Shown here piece after piece: positions 11,744 through 21,277 of a stretch of DNA of 64,000 nt. The DNA comes from Pachypanchax playfairii (lineage: Eukaryota; Chordata; Actinopteri; Cyprinodontiformes; Aplocheilidae). The notes beneath the pieces were generated by a model. That model was not told the DNA's origin and did not search any database. It worked only from the letters and a program-made list of their open reading frames with translations. The DNA lies in assembly GCA_006937955.1 (NCBI GenBank), contig SSNP01000145.1, forward strand, positions 571,356-635,355, given 5' to 3'. Made by a program: the position numbers and the translations under genes. Numbering within the stretch: the stretch's first letter is position 1; every line of letters starts with the position of its first letter.

Positions 11744-13739
11744 AATGTTAACAATGTTGAAAACTTGGAAATTGTAATTAAATAGATTATTCCGTTACTG
11801 AAAATCCAACCATGCTCTAACTTTAAACAGTTTTATTCCAAACACTGGTCGTAAAACATAAAATTCAGAAAAATAAAACCCAACTGACATGATACAAAGT
11901 GGACAAAATTTGACATGACAAGTGTTTTAATTATGAAGGAGACTGAGAGAAAATTGTAAAGAATGTTGGCAAAAGAAGTAAAACCAATCTACAAACACTT
12001 ATTTCAACAACAATCATTGATTTACTGGTTCGTTCTGCCTGAAAACAGACTCTGTTGTCTTTTCTCTTCCCAGAAAACAACATGTCCAAAGTGTCTATTT
12101 ACAGCCTTAAGAGAGAGAAAATAAAAAGAAATATTACAGCTGCTGTAAAAATGAAGTGATTTTATCAAAGCCGAGGGCGAGCGAGTAACTTGAGTGACAA
12201 AGTGGGCAAATAAGAGAACATGATTTAAAGGGCAGGAGAGGGAAAATAAAGGCAGGCTCTTTTGGACATAACGGAACGAAGTGCAGCAGCAAGGAAAGCT
12301 AACAGCTGGACGCTGAGTCCAACAGCAATGCAGCTTTGGTGTGATAATCCTGCCCCACCCAACTCAGGAACATTTACCCTGTTTGTGCCCCGCCCTGGAC
12401 AAATCAGCTGGTTCAGAGACATCAACGCCAGCTGGATTCGTGTGTACGTGTGGGCCATCGAAGTTCACAGCTGGCTGATCTCGCCCAAAGCATCAGCAGA
12501 TGTAGAGAGGGGGAAACTCATTAGCTCATCAGTGCAACTGAAATGACACAGATGCAGGAAGTGAGAGAAAGAGGCGGTCGTGCTAAAACGGCGAACCCTC
12601 ACAGCTTCTGCGGTCAGGGGTCAACGCCGCCACCGGCTGTTGTGACACGAGTCTGCTTTCTCATCTTCACATGACATTATAGAATAATCACAGAGTCACC
12701 AGTATCTAGTTTAAGTGCTGCTATAAATGTCAGTGTTCAACTGTTGATTAAATGTAATAACATGATTTTTGTTACTGGAAATTAGGATCAAGTTTCACTC
12801 AAAATGATCTATTTTTTTAAACTTCCAATCAAGGCAAAAGTCAAGTGATGTATAATAGAATCATAGAAAAAAGGAATATTTCAGACCTCTCAGATTTCAG
12901 TATCTACTGTATGTCCAACCCTAAAGATGGTGGTGAGGATTTTTGATTTCATCCAACTAGCAGAACACAAACATCAAGTCTCTGTTCTCTCTGCTCAAAA
13001 AGGTCAAAGACGTCTGTAATAATCACACCATAGTTATTAGATGCTTAAAATAATCTGTGACGATAAAGCCCAAAAAACAAGATGGCAGCTTGAGTAAATG
13101 GGATATTAAAGCTTTCCCTTGAAAAATGTTGAGAATCCTGATCCTGACTTTCAGTTCTTGTGCAGAAGTATCTCAGATGTCTAAAAAATCAAACGAAAAG
13201 GGAAAACAACTAGTGAACTAGTAAAATTAACACATTCATTTTTCAGATGAATATAGAATATTTAAGGTTGTTTTTTTTAATTACCACAGATAATGCAGTT
13301 TTGTCTATTTTCTATGACTCATTGACCATTTTTCTTGCACCTGCAAGTTGTTTGCTAACAGCCAAAAAAAGAAGAAACCGTGTTATTATGATGAAAGGAC
13401 AGTCTCAAGGATGAATGAGAACAAACTTTTGGGGAAAGTTTTTTTGTAAGACGTTACTTAAACCAACACTAAGTAACTTTTCAACCTTCATGAAATAGTT
13501 TCATAACTTCTGTGATTATATGGCGACTTACAACAAGTTGAATGACACCTCTGTCATGGCTTGAGGGGGTCTGTATTGCTTTCACTGGCACTAAACAACT
13601 TTGAGGAGGATGGTGGGAACCCTGTCACACAAAAAACTACGAATGGATAGGCTGCTTTTCGGCATACGTCACTTCCCCTTTCCCCATTCGTCATAAACAC
13701 GGAACTCGATGCGACCTGTTACGCGCAACTGCAGCTAAC

Positions 13740-13796
13740 ATGGCAGAAGCCCCGAAAAAACGAAAAGCTTTGTCTGAGGAGACAAAAAAAAAGAAA
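13740..13796 (+). pseudogene. First-exon fragment of a transposon protein
   Basis: ATG opens a lysine-rich peptide, MAEAPKKRKALSEETKKKK, cut by the assembly gap at 13797. It resembles the basic lead segment of the exon at 27231-27508, which runs on into an RTRINIG motif. Nothing recognisable follows the gap, so either the gap hides it or the element is deleted here. Function is not known; a DNA-binding or nuclear-targeting role is only an inference from the basic composition. Confidence 0.4.
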
Positions 13797-13806
13797 NNNN
13801 NNNNNN
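13797..13806. other. Assembly gap (10 N)
   Basis: Ten undetermined bases. Followed shortly by a G-rich run (13861-13879) that may explain the assembly difficulty. Confidence 1.
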
Positions 13807-14326
13807 TATCTGTTTCAAGGCTCAAAACTTGTCAGTAGCCTACGAAAGTCGCTAAAGAGTCGGGGGGGTGGGGGGGGGTGTTGCGGTACCAAACAGAAAT
13901 TAGACGTTTCTTATTATCAACATCATCATAAAACACTGTTTAGCTACAATTAGATACATTACCTCGTCGCTATCCATCATTCACTCAGCCACTGGAAACC
14001 GAAATGTAATGTAGTTCAATCCAACTGCTGGCGGACGGGGTATCTGGATTTTACGACGCTACGCGCTGGTGCTCATGGGAAATGCAGGCTTCGTTCACGT
14101 AAAATAATACCGCTTTTGTCCAGTGGCGCCGCCAAAATAAACCTAAACTGAAAGTTCCTAAGTACTGCTTTAATGGCTTGTTGGACAAAACGAAGGTAAT
14201 TTCCACAGTTTGCAAAGACGAATTCAGTTACTGCAGAAGCAGTTCGTCTCTGGCGTATCACTAAGGAGCCTCGTCCATCTACGCTGCATGAGTGTGGGAA
14301 CGAGTAACAAAACCTGTGAGTGAAAT

Positions 14327-14812
14327 TAAGGCTGGGCGGTATGGCAAATTTTTCATATCAATTTTTTTTTTTTATTATATTGGTTTTACAGTATTTGTTC
14401 ATAAAACCAACATTACTGCATTAGATTGGCTTTAAATAGTCAATTTTACTGTCTTATGCACAGTACCGTGTTGTTATTGAAAGAATCTTCAAGCTAAGTT
14501 GTTAGCCGCCGGCTATCGTAAATGAAGTCTGACCTTTTGAACCTGAAGAAATTCCATATGACAGACGTGGCTGCTCTTTTTGGAATAAGTTGTTCTGGGT
14601 CAGTAACCTCTGAGTCGCTGTTACAGCCCCCGCCAGCAGCTGTTCTTAATTCAAAACATTATTTGTCACGTGCGGTCTTAGCGTGCAGCACTGAAATCGG
14701 TCCCCGCAGAAACACGTTCCCACTGCAAATGTTCCAGGTGGTGTGAAGAACTAATATCTTAACCAAACAAAATACCGGTTTTCGGTACAAACTGGTATAC
14801 CGCCCAACCCTA
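14327..14812. mobile_element. Non-autonomous hAT MITE
   Basis: A perfect 8-bp target duplication AGTGAAAT lies at 14319-14326 and 14813-14820. The ends are inverted: TAAGGCTGGGCGGTAT and, read in reverse from the right, TAGGGTTGGGCGGTAT. The inside holds A/T runs and no transposase. The perfect duplication suggests moderate youth. Confidence 0.85.
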
Positions 14813-15290
14813 AGTGAAATGTCAACCAGTTCCTTGGGTATTTTGATACTTTGATAGCTAAAAACAATTAACCAATTAGCATAGTAAAAGATGGCGGACT
14901 GAGAGAAGGAAATAACCATCAGTCTCCAATCAGATTTAGATATAAGTGAGTATTGGTAAGACGATTGGCAGTTCTTTGTCATTTTCATTTATGACTCTCA
15001 TTTTGAGGCATTTTCCGATAAAATAACGGGAGAAATTCTAAACACAATCCAGATGTTGTAGTTGCATCTGTGGATGCTCCAACAAACAGCAACAAAACAG
15101 AACAGATTTAGTAAAAAAACAGACATATTTAGCTTGTTTTGGTGTGAAAATGACTCAGTACAAGACTGCACAGGTAAATAAATGTGGTTAAATCCTTTTA
15201 AATACTGATTTCATTGCTTTTCTTTGTTGGTCTTTAGAACGGGGGTTCTGCTCTTTAACCTCACCTGAAAGACAAGGTCCTGGCTGCTGC

Positions 15291-15681
15291 CGACCCCACA
15301 AAGAGCTCCCAAACAAGCAACAAACAAGCAACAACTGGACTGAAATAAAAGAGAAACTCAACACAGCAGGCATGCTGATGTCTAAGACAAAAATACACAC
15401 ACAGATACAGACAAAGAAGAACACACTGAACACAAAATCAAGGAGTTTGTGCAGCAGAAAAGAGTCTGAGAGGAAAAATAAATACTGTGCAGAGAAATGC
15501 AAACCGTTCACTGAGAACAGCAGTTTTCTTTTTACTTTTAATAACACAACCAAAACATTTTACACCTCTCTCACACAGAAAACAGCTGCTCAGTTTTCAA
15601 TTAGATTTCTGCAACAGATTTGTGCTTTAATGTGCAGACAGTTGGCATGAAGACCCACAAAAACTTCCCTAATCTGTCCAT
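15291..15681 (-). repeat. Repeat X, copy 2
   Basis: About 390 bp, reverse-complement match to 3864-4208. This copy is the longer one: it contains a roughly 28-bp block (around 15355-15385) and one extra AACAAGCAACA unit that the other copy lacks. The open frames across it are not conserved between copies, so it is not coding. Confidence 0.7.
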
Positions 15682-16049
15682 CTGCTTCCTCGTTTCATTT
15701 TCATCTGAGCAGAAGTATTTCAGGTCGGATTTTCCTTCCAGACAATCGAAATGGAACAAATTCTTGAACCGGGTTCAATTTACAACTTTACTTGATATTA
15801 GCTGTTAATTTGTGGGGGACAGAATGAGCTGAGACTCGGCTTAGCTTAAACCTCACAGGAAGTTTCAAACTGAATTGTTCGTTTTTAACTTGTTAGTCAC
15901 ATTCAGGATACAAAGAGTTAAAAAGATCCTAAAGGAAAATATGAAACTATTTACCAATACCAATTTACGTATTTGTAAAGCACATTTTATTGGTAATACA
16001 CCGTCCAAAGTTTTATTTCTCAAAAGTCTCTAAGTTAGAAGACCAATAA

Positions 16050-16720
16050 ATTACCACTTCACCTTCAACTCTACACAGAGACTCGGCTGATCCCAGATGT
16101 TTTCTATGAGATTCAGGTCTAGAGAAAGTCCAGGTCCCTCCATTCGAGGTACCCCAGTCTCCAGCAGGTGTTACCTCAAGATGAGACCTGGATGATCTGG
16201 ATCCTTTTGGTCCATGAAGATAAAATGTCTGTGTTGTTCATGTTGGGACACGATGACTGGACGCATGATGTTATTCAGGTCGTTTGGACTTGTCACAAAG
16301 TGTAGGACAGTTCTGACAGACAGACTAGAGACATCTGTCCACACTGTAACACCTGTCCAGACTGTGACACCTGTTTATACTGTAACACCTGTCCACACTG
16401 TGACACCTCCACCAAAGACTCTGGTGACATCAGTGTCTCATTGGCGTCTCCAACATCGTTGGCGTCCATCATTTCTGCTCAGCATGAATCTACTTTCATC
16501 ATAGAACATGACTGAGACCCTCTTGTCCCTCGTCCAGTGTAAATGTTCCCTGGTCCATGATGACTCCTGTACCTGGTGGTGTGTTCAGGTACTCTTGTAG
16601 ATAATCTAGCACGCAGACCTATTTTATGTAAACAGTTTCAGATGATCTGAAGTAACACGCTGCATCTCTCAGCTTCTTTTATTGTGCCTGGATTTAACAT
16701 TCATCATCTGGTACCACAGG
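16050..16720 (-). pseudogene. Dead Tc1-like transposase
   Basis: Read on the minus strand, broken frames give recognisable Tc1/mariner blocks in the right order: HLHWTRDKRVSVMFYDESRF (with the first catalytic Asp of YDESRF, near 16500), GRQRCWRRQ, FGGGVTVW, and LSLDLNLIENIWDQ near 16080-16125, which carries the third acidic residue of the D,D34E triad. The second Asp motif is not recognisable (FMDQKD appears in its place). Stops and frameshifts interrupt it. Downstream of the FGGG motif an 18-bp unit is tandemly expanded. Terminal repeats were not identified. Confidence 0.75.
16335..16408 (-). repeat. 18-bp tandem repeat inside a Tc1 transposase frame
   Basis: About four copies of an 18-bp unit (plus strand ACACCTGTCCACACTGTA with small changes). 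On the minus strand each unit adds six codons reading VTVWTG in the transposase frame, directly after FGGG. One unit carries a stop (TAA for TGG). Because the unit is a multiple of three and matches the GGGSVxVWxG motif of Tc1 transposases, it looks like a local slippage expansion of that motif. Confidence 0.8.
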
Positions 16721-17778
16721 ACTCTGTTCACAATGACGCATCATCAGTGTGGGACATGGACAAAGGACATCCACCTCTGTGTCTTTCTGTAGCTCTTCCA
16801 GTCCCTCTTTAACAACTTGCTGATGACACTTTAAGCTCAGCAACAACTTCCATCTGAGAACTTCCTGTTTGAAGCCTCTTGATGTCGAGGTGTTAATCAG
16901 CAGTTAGGTTGGTCACATGATGTGAACAACATGATGAGGCTGTTTAAATACCAACGCTGATTCAAGCAGGAAGTTTATCATCAAACACTAATTAATTTAA
17001 GTTCACCTGGAAAGGTTGGAGTGAATTTTAGGTTCAACCTGGAATTTCACCTGAAAGCTGAATATTCCAAACATTTTGACTAGATTTGTACTACATGAAA
17101 CACTGAAGGATTTTATGCAGGAGTACATTTATCTCTAATTCTTGACCTTATATGAACCCCAATGAGCATTTTATTTATATCAGCTGCTTGGAGTTTGCTC
17201 ATCCATAACAACACAAGCACAGGCATGAAAGAACAAAGAGAGAAAAGCAATAAACCTGAAAGACAGACGATGCAGATGAAACAGGAAATTTGCTCCTCAC
17301 AGTGCGACACAAGTCAAACAGCATCAGTGTGGGTACAGTGTGTTTGACAATCACTGGAAATTACAGGAAAAGAAATGCAAACAACGTGGGTGCAGTAAAG
17401 AGATCCTGAGAGGTCTGTAGGTAGGCGTGACTCCAAAAGATAAAACATATGCCTGATAGTGAGGTGAGTCGGGTAAAAAACAAAGAAGCAAGACAAATAA
17501 TACGACTAAAATAAAACTACAACAGAGAAATAAAACAACGGTGACATATGACTTATACTATTAATAAACATGCAGTAACTTTGGAATTCTTCCCACAAAA
17601 CTCAGTCAAAACTGAGAGTTTATTTTTATTCTTTAGGTTTTGTGAACTTCAATCAATCAATTTATCTCTTCCCTATTGAAATCAACAAAATTAAAGTTAT
17701 ATCTCACATCACAGAGGAAAGTAGAGCTGATGGAGAGGAAGCTGTACCACAGCTTTCAGAGTAGTTTCTGATCGTTAA

Positions 17779-18441
17779 AGACTCACTCAGATGGAATTCA
17801 TGTTTTTAACATGTTTTTGTGGCATTTTTCTGATGCTAGAGAATGTATCATAAAAAAATTAAGCTCAAAATTGCATTTCTGACTGTATCTGCATTCAAAA
17901 TGCTACAGTAGCAGATGCAAAAAAGCATCTACAAAAGACTGTGTTTGTGATGTAGAAAAGCCACTGGGCGGGCCACAAGCTCCTGTTCCGCTAGCTCGGT
18001 AGCACTAGCACAAAGAGAGATGCTAGAGAATATGTCTTAAGAAAATTAAACTCATAATTGCATTTCTGAGTATTTCTGCATTCAAATCGCTGTGAATTAG
18101 TAGCAGATGCAAATGCAGTTGCAGTCTAAAAAAAGAGTGAGTTTGTGACATAGACAAGCCACTGCTGGTCGGGCCATAAGCTCCTGCTCTGCTAGCTTAC
18201 AGCTAGCGGTAGCACTAGTGCAAACGGACAGCTCTCAGCAACGGTAAAGGATGGAGGAGGGGTCCGTGTCAACTGTTCCACCCACAGCACAGAGGCAAAT
18301 TGCTAATGAGCTACTGCTGCTGCAGAAACTACTTCCTAAAAAACAGCACAGGTTTTGTGATTTGGGGCAAAAACACCATAATCATAATTTAAAGAGATTG
18401 AGACGCTTTAAAATATCTTAAAAGATGATCAGATTGGATCT
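17779..18441 (-). mobile_element. R2 MITE, copy 2, with internal duplication
   Basis: TTAA flanks both sides (17775-17778 and 18442-18445). The orientation is opposite to the other R2 copies. It is longer (663 bp) because an internal block of about 180-200 bp is present twice: 17832-18014 and 18019-18225, both starting GATGCTAGAGAAT and ending in GCACTAG(C/T)(A/G)CAAA. The duplicates differ at many bases, so the duplication is old. Confidence 0.75.
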
Positions 18442-19351
18442 TTAAAGTGAAGCAGATCTGAAGGGAGAACTCATGCCTAAGCTTGGGCCACCCAGAGAAT
18501 CGGGGTCAGAGACAAATTATGTCCTAAAGGTCAGAGAACAGGACAAAAAGGGAGGAAGACAAGTGGGAGGAGAAGGGCGAACAGGTGAGCTGAGTTATGT
18601 CTGTTGCTTCAATTATTCTGATGGGGATTAGTGGGAATGAAGGAATATTCTGCTTTAAAACCCTGGAAAAATGTTTTGGAATATAATTCTAGAATCCTTA
18701 TAAAACATAATGTGACAGATAATATGCTGTGACATAATAAAGTAGTGTGTCAAACTGATGTGTGGCAAATATAAAAGCTTCACAGCGTAAGTTGTGTAGG
18801 ACAAGACAGCAGTGCTTCTCTGTCATGTTTTATTATTATTATTACTTTTTCAAGTGGAATAAACTTTATGTGCAGATACAACAGCCTGTAATAGCTTTAG
18901 CTTCAGGTATTTGAGGAAGTACATAGACAGGTTTTTTAACTATAGTCTAAATTAAATCTGTCACACTGAGCTACTAGCTCTAAGCTAGTGTTAGCTTAAT
19001 CTCATGAGGCAACAGTTAGATAGTTAATGGTGCTTTTTGGTGCCTCTTCTATTTCTTTTTTATTTCTTTTAGGTTTTTCTGTTGTTTACTTTATATTTTT
19101 GAGTCTCACTAGCTTCGTACATTTTTACATATTTAACAGTGATTGTTTCCAAGTCTGTAAACTAGAATGTTCCCAACGTTTTAGCATCTCAGCTTTGACT
19201 TTGCAAATCCAGATGCTCCGATAAACAAATTCTAAACAGACACCCACATCTTGTGCTTGTTTAGGCTTAAGCATACGTCTGCACTGACAGACAAAGAAGA
19301 TAAACCATGATTTTAAAAGGGAAACATTCAGTACAAACAATATGAGCTCAC

Positions 19352-19492
19352 CTTGTTCCCTATAGCTTTCTTGGGTGGAAAGTTGAAGGTATCCACTTGT
19401 GGAAACTGGGTTCTCAAGTGGTTGTGAAGCTCCCTGAACTCAGCGTAGCGTTTATACACGTTCCATTCGTTATCCAGGATACGGATATATAC
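19352..19492 (-). CDS. snx29: SNX29 exon: core of PX domain
   Basis: A 141-bp exon of 47 whole codons, phase 0 at both ends, between acceptor CCTCAG and donor GTGAGC. It encodes VYIRILDNEWNVYKRYAEFR, then ELHNHLRTQFPQ and FNFPPKKAIGNK. The RYAEF block matches the PX signature whose Arg contacts the phosphoinositide 3-phosphate. PPKK sits in the proline-rich loop that inserts into membranes. The exon joins in frame to 45801-45882 (ending HVYQ) and to 5041-5180 (starting DAKF). The sequence is strongly conserved with SNX29 as I know it. ORF extension beyond the borders is intronic. Confidence 0.95.
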
Positions 19493-19991
19493 CTGAGGAA
19501 AAGCAGAAACACTGGCGTTAACATCATTGTCCGAATTGAATATTTTAAACAATTAAAAAAATACACTGAGTATTATAGAAACAACGCTAATTATTCATTA
19601 GATAACAGCTGGTTCCATGTGAGCAGAGTGTGGCACCACCTGGGACACAGATCCACATGGAGCAGCGAATCTGTAGCTGCTTGCCTTCATCAGGACACGG
19701 TATGAGAAGGAACGGGCTGTTGCAAAAAGCCCAGTAACTGTATCTGAAAGTCAGGTGCAAATATTGGGGTTCTGTATTAATTGGTTCATATTACAAAGAT
19801 CCCCCTTGATGCATTTTGTCTTAGGTGACTAAAATCTTTACATTGTGTTCTGGTCAAGTGCCTTTTCATGTACCCATTGGTTCCAACATCTGGCCACTGT
19901 GACATCTGTATGGTCCAAATGCAGGTCACTAGTATTACATGACCATCAGAGCTTGTGCAACCCCACAATGCAACCTCCATAGAACTGTTAA

Positions 19992-20555
19992 AGAGGCCAT
20001 TTCATACAAATTTCAGGACTTTGTGGTTATTTCTTAAGTATTAACCTGTAATATGAAACATTTTTTAACTAAAAAATGTCAGGAAACACTGATTAACAGA
20101 CCTTTCAATCTGTCTGCGACAAAATTCAGCTGGTTCTGTCAGACTTCGGACAGCTCATTAATATTCATTATTCGAATTTGCTGGACTCAGATTGGCTAAC
20201 AAACTAGCCTATGAGAGCAAGGTATACTGTTTCCTGCCCCGTTGCGCATGGCAACGTCGTGTCATCCTGTTTGCTACTTCTTATGCTACAACTTTTTAAT
20301 GAGCAGCATGCTAGGCGTGGTTTCAACTGCGGGAGCGGATGAATACTAACGAACAAGGAGTTGTGACGAAACAAGTACCGGCCATTCAAACTCAGGAGAA
20401 CTCTGGTGTTATCACCACCTGCGTGGTTTGAGAGATTAAAACTGAAAGAGAAGTTGTTGACCTGTTTTCACACCCAGTATGAAGGTAAGAACACCTGTGG
20501 AGCTAAAATATTCAACAGAAACCTCAGAAAAACTGTTTTTAATGGAAGGGCCTCT
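19992..20555 (-). mobile_element. R1 MITE, copy 2 (TTAA target)
   Basis: Perfect TTAA on both sides (19988-19991 and 20556-20559) and ends AGAGGCC and GGGCCTCT. Inverted relative to copies 1 and 3. It includes the family's conserved GATTGGCTAAC segment (a CCAAT box in reverse) and a GCGCATGGCAAC segment. No ORF is conserved between copies. Confidence 0.8.
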
Positions 20556-20635
20556 TTAAGAACTCTGGTCAAAGTTCCTGAAAGACCAGTTCCTGAAACT
20601 GAACTCGATTTACAACTTTTTTTAATTCTAATAAC

Positions 20636-21277
20636 TAGGGATGTACCGTTACTGATACTGGTATCAGGTAAGGGGGTCCATACCCAGGACCGGCCCTGAG
20701 CTGCATGGTGCCCTAGGCGAAAAATTATTTTGGCGCCCCCTACTGCCCAGAAAAGAAACAACGTAACTCAATAACTGGATTACATTGCAAAAAAAAAAAA
20801 AAATTATTTATACTAAAATGAACAGTAGAGATTATAGATAGATATAGATAGATATTTAATTATTACTTATTTCTCTCTTTACATGAGATGAATGGTGTGT
20901 ACAACAGTTTGTCCAAAAAAAAAAAAGGAGAATTTGGCGCCCCCTCCAGCAGAGGGCGCCCTAGGCAATGACCTAATCTGCCTATGCCCAGAACCGGTCC
21001 TGTCAATACCGTTCCAATATACAGTACTTGTATTGGTATTGGTGAGTTATTCGATATTATGAACCAATACTTAGAATATGGAAACTCTGCAATAATTTCA
21101 CAGAAATTTTTTCACTTGAAATTTTATTCATATTTTATTTTTTTTATCGAGTTCACCATCATTTGTTGTAACAAGCAAAGAAGAAAATAAAACCTGTCTT
21201 CCAATGTATCCCATTTTTTTGTGTGTGGTAGAAGTATTGGTATCATATCGGCTTGAAAAAAATGTTGTATCGTTGCA
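20636..21277. mobile_element. hAT element, second copy, with another hAT inside
   Basis: The left end TAGGGATGTACCG and the body (CTGCAATAATTTCACAG, TTATCGAGTTCACCATCATT) match the element at 3230-4553. The right end reaches GTATCGTTGCAT and then diverges, so the last bases and the target duplication are lost. A different hAT (20685-21002) is inserted into it. Confidence 0.75.
20685..21002. mobile_element. 318-bp nested hAT MITE
   Basis: The ends are inverted: CAGGACCGGCCCTGAGC and, reversed from the right, CAGGACCGGTTCTGGGC. The 8-bp duplications TCCATACC (20677-20684) and TCAATACC (21003-21010) differ by one base. GGCGCCCCCT and GGGCGCCCTAGGC near both ends extend the inverted repeat. The inside has a poly-A run and TAGA repeats. 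No coding capacity. Confidence 0.85.

Larger units (their letters stand above)
10222..11797 (+). mobile_element. Degraded hAT element split by later repeats
   Basis: CAGTGTTGGGAAAATTACTT at the left, followed by alternating AGTAACT words, is the typical left end of a common teleost hAT group. A matching eroded right part (a GTAATTAAATAGATTATTCC region near 11775-11797) follows the inserted 348-bp tandem repeat and SINE. No transposase frame survives. The right boundary is uncertain. Confidence 0.5.
13462..14169 (+). mobile_element. TTAA element Q, copy 1, internally deleted
   Basis: The copy is flanked by TTAA at 13458-13461 and 14170-14173. The left end ACCAACACTAAGTAAC and the reversed right end AGCAGTACTTAGGAAC form an imperfect inverted repeat shared with element Q copy 2 (27825 and 29528). 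It contains a start codon with a basic peptide (13740-13796) and a 10-base assembly gap, so its true length is unknown. It is probably a Kolobok- or piggyBac-like element with its transposase removed. Confidence 0.6.
5181..19351 (-). other. SNX29 intron, 14.2 kb
   Basis: This intron separates the two PX exons. It contains an R2 MITE (6.3 kb), a degraded hAT with tandem repeat and SINE (10.2-11.8 kb), a TTAA element (13.5-14.2 kb), a hAT MITE (14.3-14.8 kb), repeat X copy 2 (15.3 kb), a dead Tc1 (16 kb) and a second R2 MITE (17.8-18.4 kb). The stretches 6810-10210, 11800-13450 and 18450-19350 show nothing I can support apart from small LINE-like scraps. Confidence 0.85.

Noticed and set aside
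12262..12546. 94-codon plus-strand ORF in a GC-richer patch
   Set aside because: No domain, no splice-site pattern that adds exons, and a 77-codon ORF lies opposite. Chance is the simpler reading.
19397..19705. 102-codon plus-strand ORF
   Set aside because: Overlaps the SNX29 PX exon in antisense and has no family resemblance.
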